DNA of 64,000 nt from Syngnathus acus (lineage: Eukaryota; Chordata; Actinopteri; Syngnathiformes; Syngnathidae): positions 11,833,976 to 11,897,975 of the forward strand of contig NC_051089.1 in NCBI RefSeq assembly GCF_901709675.1, written 5' to 3'. Shown one piece after another: positions 26,641-38,165 of the stretch (the first letter of the stretch is position 1; each line of letters opens with the position of its first letter). The notes under the pieces are model-generated. The model made no database searches. It was given only the letters and a program-made list of their open reading frames with translations, and was not told where the DNA came from. The position numbers were made by a program, and so were the translations under genes.

Positions 26641-29621
26641 GCTCACGTGCAATGTAAAACAAAAAAAAATTACAATCTTAACGTGCTGGCCAGACACATC
26701 TATGATTCCTGCATCTTCATACGCCTTCACACATTATGGGGAGTGTGCAACAAGGAGCGAATACTTCCTGTATGCTATCAAAGTATTTATTATTATATTC
26801 TTCTTCTTGTTATTATTGTTGTAGCTGTTTGATGGAAAGCACTTTGTTACAGATAAGGTCCTTGATAAAGGCTCAAGGAATTGCATGTATGTCATGTGTT
26901 ATTTTTTGTAGTGATCAACGGTCTTAGTATTGGACATTCCCTGAAGATGCGGGACCGTGTCTGAGTCTCAGTTAGACGATCCCTCTCTTCTCTGTCCACT
27001 ACATCCACTTAGCAAGTCAACAAACACCAGATCGAGAGATTTCCACTATGTTTGTTTACAGGTTAAATACTGTAGAGACACGGCAAACAAAAAAATTGAG
27101 CTTGCATTTATCTTCTTGCCATCAGTTCCCCAACCCTGGCCTAGCTTTCATTATTCTACCTTCCAGTGTGCAGTCTTCTTCCATTTGCTGACAGGTCCAC
27201 CTGGTGCATATGCATGTGGCCAAACTTTTATCTAGCATGACAGTGGGCCTAGGGGCTGTTTGGACCAAATCCACTCACAAGCTACGAGGTGACAGCCCTG
27301 TCTTTGACAGACTAGAGCTCTGCTCATTTGAGAGCTTTGGACAGTGGGTCACTCTGGAACCATGGCCTCTCTCGCATACAATCTGTTAATTACTGTGTCT
27401 GTGCTTTGCAGCTAATCAGTGACCCACGAGGGAGTCAGATAGGTTGTGTCCATGTCTAAGCATCCGGCTTGTTGTTGTTGTCACACTTAATAGTCACACA
27501 AATCTGCCTACAGATGTATTCTGTTTTTCTTTCTATTGTACTAATATTTAGTTGTTAGCTTGAATGTATTGTTTTGATGGTTATTTTGGAATTGGGTTGA
27601 AGTTGTGGATGTATCTTCAGTTTTTGCTTCAACAGTCCACTTTATCGTAGCCTAGTAAGGCAACAACCAACCAGAAGATTTCGAGGATTCATCAGTCCAT
27701 TATGTCACAGGAATTATTTCTTTAGCCTGTCTAAATGAATCCTATTTTTAGACTCACTTTAACTTCTTGAGCTTGCACTAAGAGATATTTGCCACCAAGG
27801 CTACCACCACCGTCTCAACAGGGTCAATTGTCCCAAAAAATAGCCAAACACCAAAATGTGCGGAGAGCTACAAAAAGGTAGCCTGTAGTCGCTTCAATAT
27901 ATCAGAAGAATCGCAATGAGAAAAGCAAACAGGCTTTATTACATATCTGCAAAAACGTATTGTCAAACTATTATCATTAACAAAGCTACATGTTGTTTTG
28001 CACAAGTAACCCAACACACACATTTTAATATAGCTCCTACTGACAGGCAATAAAGTGGAGTAGCCAATTGAATTAAAACCTACTGGAATAGGTTGTTGTT
28101 GTGCCACTGAAATGAGCCAGAGCCTTTTTTAATCAGTTCTTCTATTTTTGCAAATGTAAGAGGGGCCAGAAGTAAGCGACCAGAAGTAACAGACACTTTC
28201 ACATTTGTTATCCAGGTAGAGACGAAAGCCGAATTAGACGAATTAGAGTTTAATCATATAATGAAAGTAGAGGGTTGAGCGGGGAACACTGAGTGAGGGA
28301 AGGGAATGGATGTATGGTGGGGAAAATTAATTTTCATTGTGGCTCTGCAGCTGGTGATGAATGACAGACAGAAAGCTCTCAGCTGGAGGAGAAAGAGGAG
28401 GAGGGCTAATGGAATTGTACTGAATCATTCTTGAGATTCACGAGGAGAAAACACAAGGTTGCTATTACTCTTTCTCAATGTCATGCCTTGTTAAAGACAT
28501 GAGCTCTCCCCCTGGCTTCATCCCAAAAATCCGTTAACAGCGTATGCGCTCTCTCGTTCGTTTATTGACCGAGATGATCGATTTGGCTTCGATTACTTCT
28601 GAGGAAAAGGTAAATGAAAAGATACTTCTTGTGTTTCAGAACTTCATTTCCAGCCCAAGAATGTTGTTTGGCAACTGGCGTTACCAGTAGAGTTTTTCTG
28701 TGTTCCTCAGTAATGACATATTTTGCAGATACATCACAGGCAAGTGAATGAAGGTCCTGAAAAGGTTTTTTTCATGTGTGTGTTGAATCAGTTTGGGGTG
28801 CAGTTCTGATGATGTTCAGCAGAGCATGCAGTCAGCCAAGATGAGAACCTTCATACATTACTTTCTGTTGGCTGCCCTAGGTTGTATCATTCATCTGGAT
28901 CACAGCTCAACTTGGCTTGCACTCGCTTTGCTTCCTCCTTGTATTTACTGTATTCCCTGAAGGAATTATGCACAGCTAAATCAAACCAAACAGGACCAGC
29001 ACATAAAGTCATCTGATATAGTAGCATTGATTATTCCCTTCACATTTTAACAATACTTGCTTGCTCTAGCTCCTTCGTTCTGAGTGTCCAATAAAAGACA
29101 GATGGGGCCACTGTCTGATTCGCCAACGGTGTACATCTAAAACCACCTCCGTTTTCAGTCATGAGTATGTCCATTACTTTTGTGGCGAGGATGAGTCTCC
29201 CATTGAGTAAAGAGTCAAGTAATAAGCCGTAAACAATCTGATTACTGATTACTTTTTAAAGGTAACTGGCAATACCGGTCATTAATCTGGATGATTAATG
29301 CCAACCGAGCTGCATCTTCACACAAGGACAGAAGCACAAGAGGAAGAAAAATGAGTTTACCATGAACTTTAAACTGAAAGCAGACAGAAAGGTATTTCAT
29401 CTGGCATTTTCATATGAGAGATGGAAATTATAATTATTAAGTTAAACCCCCCGCCAGACTACATTTTCCTTTTTCACTCTACACCTCTAACCATATCAGA
29501 GTAAATTATAGTCCCCTCCCATCATGTATGACTCCACCACCAGAGTGGAGCTACGGCTTTATTTATAAAGCCACTTAACCATTGTGACTGGGCTCTTAAG
29601 AAATGTGACCAGAATATTTTG
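26641..29621. other. Non-coding stretch, no gene seen
   Basis: No exon or repeat is recognised apart from short (GTT) runs near 27470 and ATT-rich DNA near 26785-26820. The segment 28200-28460 is complex, with CGAATTAGACGAATTAG and AAAATTAATTTTCATTG words, and may be regulatory. Confidence 0.5.
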
Positions 29622-29752
29622 AAGTACTGTATGTATATTGTGTACTATGTCTTGTCACCGTGGGATAGTGGGAACGTAATTTCGATTTCTTTGTGTGTCT
29701 TGGCATGTGAAGAATTTGACAATAAAGCAGACTTTTACTTTGACTTTGACTA
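29622..29752 (+). mobile_element. Non-LTR retroelement 3' end (teleost SINE/LINE tail)
   Basis: The run TTGTCACCGTGGGATAGTGG, then AACGTAATTTCGATTTCTTT, then TTGACAATAAAG and an ACTTTGACTTTGAC tail is a common fish retroelement 3' end. Only the tail part is present, as expected for 5' truncation. The parent family cannot be fixed from this piece. Confidence 0.65.
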
Positions 29753-31090
29753 CTGCTGGACTGAATTGGTGTGAGTTAACGAAACAGAAGGGTTATGTAT
29801 TGACATAATTTTTCGTTGGGAGCTTGGTAATTTTGACGAATTTTTGTTGAAGCTGAACATTTCTTTGTAAACTCTCAATAACTGTATTGATTATTGTCTC
29901 CTTTTCAAGATAGAACTTTTAACTCACTGATTTATTTTCCCTGTGTGTTCCTTGGTTCCAACCAAGCATATCCATGTGTCAGCTAGTTAATTGACTTGAT
30001 TTTTCTCGCTTTTTGCCTTGAATGAAAGACATGCACAGTCTCAAAGTCTCAGGATGTGTTTGTTCTTTTTCTTTCTTCCTTTCAATTTATACAAAGCTCC
30101 TCCTCTCACTGTGTACCGGGAGCCAGATTGCCCTTCATTTGACGTTATCAAGCTACTCTATCAAAGACGTGTATCACCACCCCCATGCTAGGACAACAGC
30201 ACCGAACGATTAAAGACTCCTTTTTATTTTATCCAATTCTTCGTCCTACATGTTTACGCAACAACTGGCTCACAAACATCTGCAAGAAGTACTCTCATTT
30301 TCTGTCCCTGTAGACTGCTAATAGTACTGTATTATGCCCCATTGTGTTTCCACAGTCACGTTGTATCGCTCAACAACAGAATAACCTTGAGAACCCTCCA
30401 GTCACACTGTTCACTCACACTAAAAGAAACCTCTGGGAATTCTCCTTCATTGCTGTGCCTCAGCAGCCATATGGACCAAATTCCACGGACCGATCCTCCA
30501 ACACTGAGGAGCTTTATGAGCATAAACGACAGAACGACAGTCGTTTTCTGGGACTTATACGATCTCTCTAGTCATCCATTTAATATAACTGTTTTTGCTC
30601 CAACTGTCTCCTGCTTGCTCGGAAGCTCTTTTTTCCTTTCCTTCTCCAGAAGTGTGCTGAGTCGGGTCGCGACACTGGCAGAGCGAGCATCTGCCAGTGA
30701 GCAGAGGGCCAGTGAAAAAGCATCTCCTGTTTGTCTCTCAGCCCCAGAACATATTCTTCCTGCTAATTAACCTGCAGTCGCCTTCTTACTGCGCATATTT
30801 TGCGGGGTGGTGGTAGGAGGTGTGCAGCAGGTGGGAGAAGAAAGACAATCTGAGCTCTGCCTCTTTAGCATTTTTAACAGGTTTTCTCTCATTTTCTGAT
30901 AGCGCCCCCATGCTCATGTAAATGTGTGCATCTCAGTCGTCAGCAGTTCTTAGTTCGTGCCCATCTGGCCTGCTCGCAGTTATCAGATAACATTTGACAT
31001 GGTGATCTTCTCTCTGACAGCATAATGCAGTAGTGCGCAGCACGTCTGCATCACCGTTCTGAGTTTTAGCTTCGTATCTTATGTGGGAAT
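29753..31090. other. Non-coding stretch, no gene seen
   Basis: A 142-aa plus frame at 30342-30770 has no domain and low-complexity Ser-rich ends. No RNA gene or transposon is recognised. Confidence 0.5.
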
Positions 31091-31270
31091 GTGTGAGTGT
31101 GAATGGTATGTCGTCTATGCGTGCCCTGCGATTGGCTGGAGACAGGATCAGGGTGTGATTTAAATCAGGTGTGTTGCAGCAGGGGGATATATAACTCATG
31201 TAGGACACCGCATCCCGGAAATGGTGACCCCCGGTCTATAATACATGCCCTAGGATTAGCTGGTGACCAA
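31091..31270 (+). mobile_element. Teleost SINE middle segment, degraded
   Basis: GTGAGTGTGAATGGTATGTC then TGCCCTGCGATTGGCTGG and ATCAGGGTGT (to 31157) match a common fish SINE body. A second, weaker echo (CATGCCCTAGGATTAGCTGG) follows at about 31245-31266. Either the copy is partly duplicated or two fragments lie together. The usual GGGATAGGCTCCAGC end is missing here. Confidence 0.6.
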
Positions 31271-32274
31271 GATGGAACTCACCGGCAGCAGCTCCTTGTC
31301 TTGAGCTGCAAAGAAGAAAGTCTTACAAGGGAGTATCAAAATGCATGTAATCCATTGTTTATTCTTTCCAAATACTGTAATCAATTCACAGCCACAAGCC
31401 AAAAAGGGAGGCCCAAATGTTTTACAAACCCTAGTTTGCATCAATTATTCATGTTTATCGGCACAGTAGGGCAGAATGTGTGTGTGGGTTTTTTGTTCTT
31501 ATGAAAGTTTTAAGTCTCTTTGAAACAGACTTTTTTGGAAAATTATGTCCAGGGTTATGACTTTTCCAAAATTCAGAGGTTGCTTACAGACCAATATATA
31601 GGCCGCCAATACATATTTCAAAACTGGCAGTTGAAAACGGACCATGCATGTATATGTTTTTGTCTGGGGAGATGGAAATGTGATTCAATTAGTTTTTTTG
31701 ATTTTTTTTTTTTTTTTTGTGATTCAGTTAATTTTTTTCAGTGAGCTCACTTGTATCTCCAAACACTTGTATATCAAATCAGCTTTCTTCTTTGATATGA
31801 ATATCAAATTAATATTATATTATATTATTAATATATATGCAATTAATCCGTTCCAGTACTCCTAAAGAAACACTAGTTCATTTTCCCAAATGTATTTTTT
31901 CATAGGAAAATTTCATTCCATAGTTGTGCACTGTATGAAAACACAGTAATAACATTTGCTCTCCACATAACCTGCAAACAGAAGAGAGCACAAAATGGTG
32001 GTATTGTCCTTCCATGTTCTTCTTCTGTGGGCTCCACGTTGGTTGATGGCAAAAAAAAAAAAAAATTATTGACGCATTAGTGCCACAAACTGATGCCCTT
32101 CCATTGCAAGGAAAACAATAGGAATTGGTAGTGTATGGATGTTGTGGTTTACTGGTGCCATCCATCAGAAATACTCTCATCTCGATTTTTTTGCTCATAA
32201 CTCAAGACAAAAAAATCAGCGAAGGCATAAATTGTATATTGAAAAACGCAAATCATTATCAAGTTCTTCCATAA

Positions 32275-32318
32275 ATTATTATTATTATTATCATTATTGT
32301 TATTATCATCATTATTCA
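32275..32318. repeat. (ATT)n microsatellite, imperfect
   Basis: TTATTATTATTATTATCATT and similar units; it explains the Tyr-rich plus frame and the Asn-rich minus frame here. Confidence 0.9.
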
Positions 32319-34876
32319 TCATGAAGCTAACCATGATAAATGATTTTTAGTTTTGATTTGAAAATCGCTGTGTACGTCTAGACACAGCCAGTCAATTTCA
32401 CCTTTCAGCCAACATAAAAAGATTTTCTCTGTGCCTTTTCTCCACCTGCCGCCACCTGCCCCAGTGTCCTATAAAAGCATTTTAATGCTACATTCACCCA
32501 CTGACAGGATTGTAAGCTCTTTTCCTCATAATGGACTGTCATTCTTCCTTATGTCAGTTTTACACCCAAGTGTTCTTGATAAAGGTCACACGAGGCCTAG
32601 CAAGATAGTAATAGCATGAAACTGTTGACGAAGATGGAATGAAGATTAAAACAGGCCAATTGAAACAATCAGTGATGCTAGAGATGCAGATGGCTTATCT
32701 GGCTACGACTCTCCTGGTTTAAGCCAAGCTTGGAGCTGAAGAGTGGAAAATGTACTAGTGTCAATTTGCAGTCATTTTGAAAATAAAAGTTTTCAATCAG
32801 TGTCCTTTCTGACTTTCCCTACTTTGCAGTAAGAAGACTTTTATTCCTCCAATGGGTTCCTGATGGTAATTGCCTCCATGTTGCATTCACTGTGTTGTTC
32901 ATTAGGAGACAGTGTTATAAATGGGATCTCTCATAGCGTATGTTCACGTCAGGCTCTGCTGCTCCCTCTGCCACCATGAGCGACACGCACATCGCTCACT
33001 CTCTCGGAGGACCAGGCGATATGTGGCCCTGCGAGAGGGAACAAAAAATGGGAAGAAAATATGAAGGAAGGGGAGCGACAAGACATGATGACTTGGAAGA
33101 TGTGGCAAAGTGAAGAAAATTGTTATCTGGCTAAAGATGGAGGGAAGTGGAGAAGTAGGATGGGGGGGTGTTGGTGGCATCACAAGAGGAAGACGGACAG
33201 AAGACGTTTCCAGCCGTCCACTCATCAGAGGATTGCGCTGTTCAGATGTTTGGTTGGCAGTAAACGCAGACAGACAGATTGTAGCCAATTATATGTGTTG
33301 GGAATCATCTCAGAGATGGGCTAATGACAGGCGGGGGGGGGACAGGCAGATGGCTGCCGTCAGGAAAATCCGCATGCAATAACATCACAGCGAGACTCTG
33401 CGAACATTAGCAGTTGAAGGAAAAAAGGGATGGTTCACGAAACCATAAAGGAAGAAATTAATCAGGTGAAATGAGGGAAGTTTTATCAGCTGATTAACCC
33501 GGGTCATCTTGGTTAAAAAAAAAAAACGGAATTTGGGTTTTTTACCATTGAAACTATACCGTTGAATAAAATGTCAAAAGTTTCTGTTATATTTATTGGT
33601 AGATGATGATCTGGTGGGTTTAGACTTAAATGTAGTGAAAAGTGCCTTAACCACCTTCCCCTTCCACAATTTTGAAATGGAAGTACGACAAATGGAAAAA
33701 GAAATAACCATGGAAGTGTAGATAAACAGGAGTCAGTGTATCGTTGCTGTCCAATGACAACTTTGTTTGAGCGCCACAAAATGTGTGTAATCTCCACACT
33801 AGAGAGTCTATCTCGTAAATAACATGTTCCATCATCGCGTGTCCCTCTCAACTAAGTCACTTCATGGTGTCATTCACACATGTATCGTACATGGCAGTTT
33901 CTGTCAAACATTTTGAGATGTGAGCAATTGTCCTCTACCCATGTGGTCTCACTCTACTCCCTTGAGTAGTAGCTAGACAGATCAGAAATGACTCATCTGG
34001 TTCCAGCTGTCTGCCTTACCAGCGCTGACATGCTCAGAAGCTTCACTTGCAACTCATCTGACTGACTGTCCACTGTCTGTGGTGCTTTGCTCCGGTGAAG
34101 GGCTCACGAAAAAAAACTTCAGAGCAGCTGTCAGCATTGCAAGACCAGGAACAGATTGATGCTTAAAATGATCTTATGGACAAGTGAGACACAATCCACT
34201 GATGAAAGCGTCAAATCTCATATGATTAGGCATACGGCCTAATAACGCATGCAAGAGAAGAGACTGCTTTCTTCGCTTGTCATTATTTTCCAGTCAAGTC
34301 TGTCATGAATGTGTGCTCACTGCTCAGTCTTTATTGGATTAAATGGATACAATGTTTGCATGTCCAGACAAGATGTCTGTGGCTAACCAGGAAATAGTGT
34401 GAAAAATGAGGATGGCGAATCTGCTTTTGTCACATTCAAAATTATCCCAAGTGAGTCATTCCGAGTGTCCCTCATAGTCAATCTTGCCAGCCTGTGTGGG
34501 CGAATGTGTGTGTGTGTCAGACAACTGACACTCTCTTATGTACTGTAAGTGGTGAACACACAATGATGGGAAGTACTTTCTAATGCTCAATAGTTGGCCT
34601 GATTTGTCATTGTTATGAGGTTTAAATGTACTAGCCATGGCCATCAGGAGGTTCAAGAGAATGACTGTGTAGATGAGATTACTTTGCAAGGTATTGTTGT
34701 GGATTTGTTTGAAACAAAACAACAAGAAGCATGCAGGCAAAAAGAAGCTGAATAATGTTTTCTTTAAAACGGACAGTCCCCAAATCACTTATTTTGTATG
34801 ACTCGGGTTTCTCTGATTTTTTTCATCTAAACCTTTGACCTGGTTGCATCTACTTCTTTCCTGTGACTTGGCCATT

Positions 34877-34895
34877 CATTTCCCAGAATGCATGC
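34877..34895 (+). promoter_or_regulatory. TTCCCAGAATGCA word (ZNF143/THAP11 or STAT-like)
   Basis: CATTTCCCAGAATGCATGC carries the core shared by ZNF143/THAP11-type sites and also TTCCCAGAA, a STAT half-palindrome (TTCNNNGAA). The ACTACAA part of the long ZNF143 motif is absent. Single-site evidence only. Confidence 0.3.
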
Positions 34896-35180
34896 TCAAT
34901 CAACTAAATCATTTTATTTATTGTCTTTAACGGGTTTACCAGATGGCAATATATATATTCCACAATGCAAACTTTTACTAACAGCTCAAAGCAGTAATCC
35001 TTCCACTCTACTCTGATCTATACATACTGAGGCAACATCTGCGCACCATATCCTGTCAAAAGTCAGACCTTCAAAATAAAACTATTATTATACCAATTAT
35101 ATATATACTAATTAGTTTCACCCCAGTTTCTTGGCCCTATAGCTTGTTTAACAGTCACATTAATAAGCAAGCACCAAATA

Positions 35181-35515
35181 GTTAAAGATTAAAAGATTAA
35201 AGTCCCAATGATCGTCACACACACACCTGGGTGTGGTGAAAAATTTGTCCTCTGCATTTAACCCATCCCCGTGTGATTTTAATCCATCCCCTGGGGGAGA
35301 GGGGAGCAGTGAGCAGCAGCGGTGCCGCGCTCGGGAATCAGTTGGTGATCTAACCCCCCAATTCCAACCCTTAATGCTGAGTGCCAAGCAGGGAGGCAAT
35401 GGGTCCCATTTTTATAGTCTTTGGTATGACCCGGCCGGGGTTTGAACCCACAACCTTCCAGTCTCAGGGCGGACACTCTACCACTAGGCCACTGAGCTGA
35501 GTTTGAGTGTGACTG
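35181..35515 (-). mobile_element. tRNA-derived SINE, nearly full length
   Basis: On the minus strand an RNA polymerase III A box, TGGCCTAGTGG (35481-35491), precedes a B box, GGTTCAAACCC (35438-35448). The body then carries CATACCAAAGACTATAAAAA, CTGCTTGGCACTCAGCATTA and TGACGATCATTGGGACTTTA. The 3' end is a CTTTAAT/CTTTTAAT tail (about 35181-35205). CCAAATA at 35174-35180 and 35516-35522 may be the target-site duplication, although about 20 bases separate it from the usual SINE start. The head is a SINE promoter and not a working tRNA gene: the body does not close a tRNA cloverleaf. An internally deleted relative lies at 7167-7245. Confidence 0.88.
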
Positions 35516-35522
35516 CCAAATA

Positions 35523-37130
35523 AACCACCATAAGGCCAAATACAATTGGTGGAACTGAAGTTATGTTCTTCGCTTGCCCCAAATTGTCTGAGTGTCATGG
35601 AACTGACTGGGAGGGTTGTTATCACCTTGAGTTGTTGACAAACGCTGAACGAATGAATATGCGGCTTTCTGTCTGTTGAACTATTTTTACAAAATGCAAC
35701 ATCAATTTTAGACTGTCAAAATTTATGGAAGAACTTGATAAAAGCTTCCCCTCGCTCACCTCGGTGAAAATGAAATGTCAAATTTATCCATTTGATTAGT
35801 TATTTTAATTTTTTAATTGGAAAAGCTAAACCACATGGATTTTTTGGTTAATATTTGTAGTTTGAATTAACTGGATTTTCATTGTCAGATACTGTTTTGG
35901 ATTTCATAGAATTTGGTTTGAGTTAGACTTTCTGGAACAGATTAATCATGAAAACTGAGGTTCCACTGATTAATCAAATCCCGCAAATGCATGCAAAGTC
36001 AGAGTTCACAGAGTTCTTTTAAAGCATTAAACAATGTTTGTCTCATCCTCTGTAAACATGCAATTGAATCGGAGCTGGCCTTAAAACTCAGCACTCTGTC
36101 CTTCAGCGCAGGCAAGAAATGTAATTCAAGTATGAAGTCACAGTGCAGCCAATCATTCTGGTAAATATAGTCTGCAGATATTGAATTAAAGCTGCCACTG
36201 TGTTCTTTTTAATGCACACCTGAACCAGACCAAGCTTCTATCTTATCTCAACTCAGCCCACCTAAATCATATTGTGCACATCAATCATGTCTGTTTTCTG
36301 TATTACAGTGATTTTGTCAGAAAGCCAGTGATTAGTTTTCGGTCTTATTTACATTTATATTCACCATTATTAACATTGAATGATTGACATTGTACATTAG
36401 TTGGTTTTTTTGCCAGTGTTTGTATATCCAGCTTGAAACGATAAAGGAGTGTAAAAAAACAAAAGATATGATAAAAATCAATTTATATGCAACCACCATG
36501 GCATAACCCTGCAAAATATTCCCTTCCAGCAAAACACAGCCTGGGCTGTGCTGGACTGCCTGAGACAGTAAAGGTGCTGAGGGAGCGAATCTAAAATTCA
36601 AACCGCACAACAGTCGCAGTTTTATTTGGCTCCACCTGTTTGATAATAGTCACACACTGGCATGTATTGTGGTTTTGTCTGCTGAATGAGATTTTTTTAT
36701 GGCCACTGAGGCAAAATATGGATTTGATATAAATTCATCACACAATGTGAATATGTGGTTGGATATATGTCTATAAATATGTATTTTCCCCTGCTACCGT
36801 GTTAAGCAGGTGAGCAGGACTGTATCGCTATATAAAAAAGCACACATTGTTATTCAAGTATAAGACTCCTTTCGGGTTGTTTTACTTAATGCAAGAGATT
36901 ATTTTCCAAATCATGTCAAAATAAAGGAATTGGAATTTCCAGATAAGCTTTATTCAAGATGTAGTATTTTTACCTTAAAGTAACAGTCTTGGGCAGGACA
37001 CAATGTTTGAGGGTAGCTGAACCTCGTATGCCCACACACAAAGCACTATGGTAATATTGTGTAGTCTTTCATTTCAATACAACATAACTTCGCGACAGTT
37101 CCACTTATTTCAATGTCATCGTATATTTCC
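35523..37130. other. Non-coding stretch, no gene seen
   Basis: AT-rich DNA with no coding frame above 92 aa and no recognised repeat. Confidence 0.55.
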
Positions 37131-37200
37131 TGCCCAGCTGCGATAGGCTCCAGCAAATCTCTGACCCAAATGAGGATAAATGGTATAGAAAATGGAAGGC
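37131..37200 (+). mobile_element. Teleost SINE 3' end fragment
   Basis: TGCCCAGCTGCGATAGGCTC, CAGCAAATCTCTGACCC, then AATGAGGATAAATGG and AGAAAATGGAAGG form the typical fish SINE 3' terminus. Only the last 70 bases are present, a usual 5' truncation. Confidence 0.75.
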
Positions 37201-38071
37201 TGGCTATATGCTTTCTATTTTTCTGAAGTGGCATTGAAAAATGAAGTCAGACTGACATGACCGTGTGAGATGTATGGCAGTGTTGACGACTGAGAGACAT
37301 TCACTTGTCCTTTATGAACCCTTTCGTATAAAAATGCATAGGAGAGAAGTCGTTAGTGTTGTGCATCGGGTTAGTCCAGTTAAATCATTGGTCTGAAAAC
37401 AAACTCTATGTGCAAGTGTATATCCATCTTATTCCTACGGCTTTGCATGGAATGTGGGAAATGCTCCCGGTATAGTGATAGTGGTGATATTTCTATGGGG
37501 ACTATTGGTGCGACTCCACTTTCTGCAATAGTTACCGATTTTAACAATGTGGGAGTGCCAGTTGTTGCAGCTTATAAGAGAAAACATTTCAATTTCGCTT
37601 GCCGCCATTATAGCGGGCAAGGAGGACGACCAAAAAAAGCGGCCAGCGACACGTTTAACGATATTCTGCACTCGCTTTAGACGTGACGAATCTGAAAAGT
37701 TCTGAGGGGTAACAATACTCGCCAAGTAATAAAGTTGGCCGTGTTTTGTTAAGAAGGCGGGCACTGTATTGTTTAGGTTCAAGCAGATCTTTCTGTTTGC
37801 ATGCTAATAACATGACAGGGACGTTTAATGTAAACAAGCCTCACATTGCTCTCTGTCATATTAAATTTTATCAGCAAAAATGTCTTCCTCGCTTACGACA
37901 GCTTACTGTCAAACACGTTAGTTACTGTCCATAAAATCCAAAATATTGCAGTGATCCTTCTAATAATTTCAGACGTTGACAAAATACTAAAGTCTCCCAC
38001 ACACATACATTTAAACAATATCCCATGTTATTGTGACACTCAACCGGCGACTCATCTCCGGTGGTGTAATG
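37201..38071. other. Non-coding stretch, no gene seen
   Basis: Overlapping frames of 90 aa (plus, 37408-37680) and 115 aa (minus, 37435-37782) cover the same DNA. The minus frame is moderately complex but has no domain I recognise. It may be an unlisted transposon relic. Confidence 0.45.
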
Positions 38072-38165
38072 CAGTGTTTCCCAACATTTTTGTCATTCAT
38101 GGCACAGCTTTTCATTGGAAAAAATCTAGAAGTCCCCCACACGTTTGTTTTCCCGTGAAAGGGCT
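38072..38165 (+). mobile_element. hAT-like transposon tip
   Basis: CAGTGTTTCCCAAC followed by ATTTTTG, CATGGCACAGC and TTGGAAAAAATC is the usual left end of a common fish hAT element. The matching right end (GTTGGGAAACACTG type) and an 8-bp target duplication were not found nearby, so the rest is lost or unrecognisable. Confidence 0.5.

Larger units (their letters stand above)
31271..35173. other. Non-coding stretch, no gene seen
   Basis: Contains T-rich runs near 31695-31735, an A run near 32050, and the ATT microsatellite listed separately. Frames up to 114 aa (minus, 32944-33288) and 112 aa (minus, 33513-33851) carry no recognised motif. The segment 32800-33420 is purine-rich and complex. 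Confidence 0.5.

Noticed and set aside
30342-30770. 142-aa plus-strand frame
   Set aside because: No recognisable domain, Ser-rich composition and overlap with another frame.
35430-35500. Possible tRNA gene from A and B boxes
   Set aside because: The boxes belong to the head of a full SINE with a long non-tRNA body and a CTTTAAT tail, so this is a SINE promoter and not a tRNA gene.
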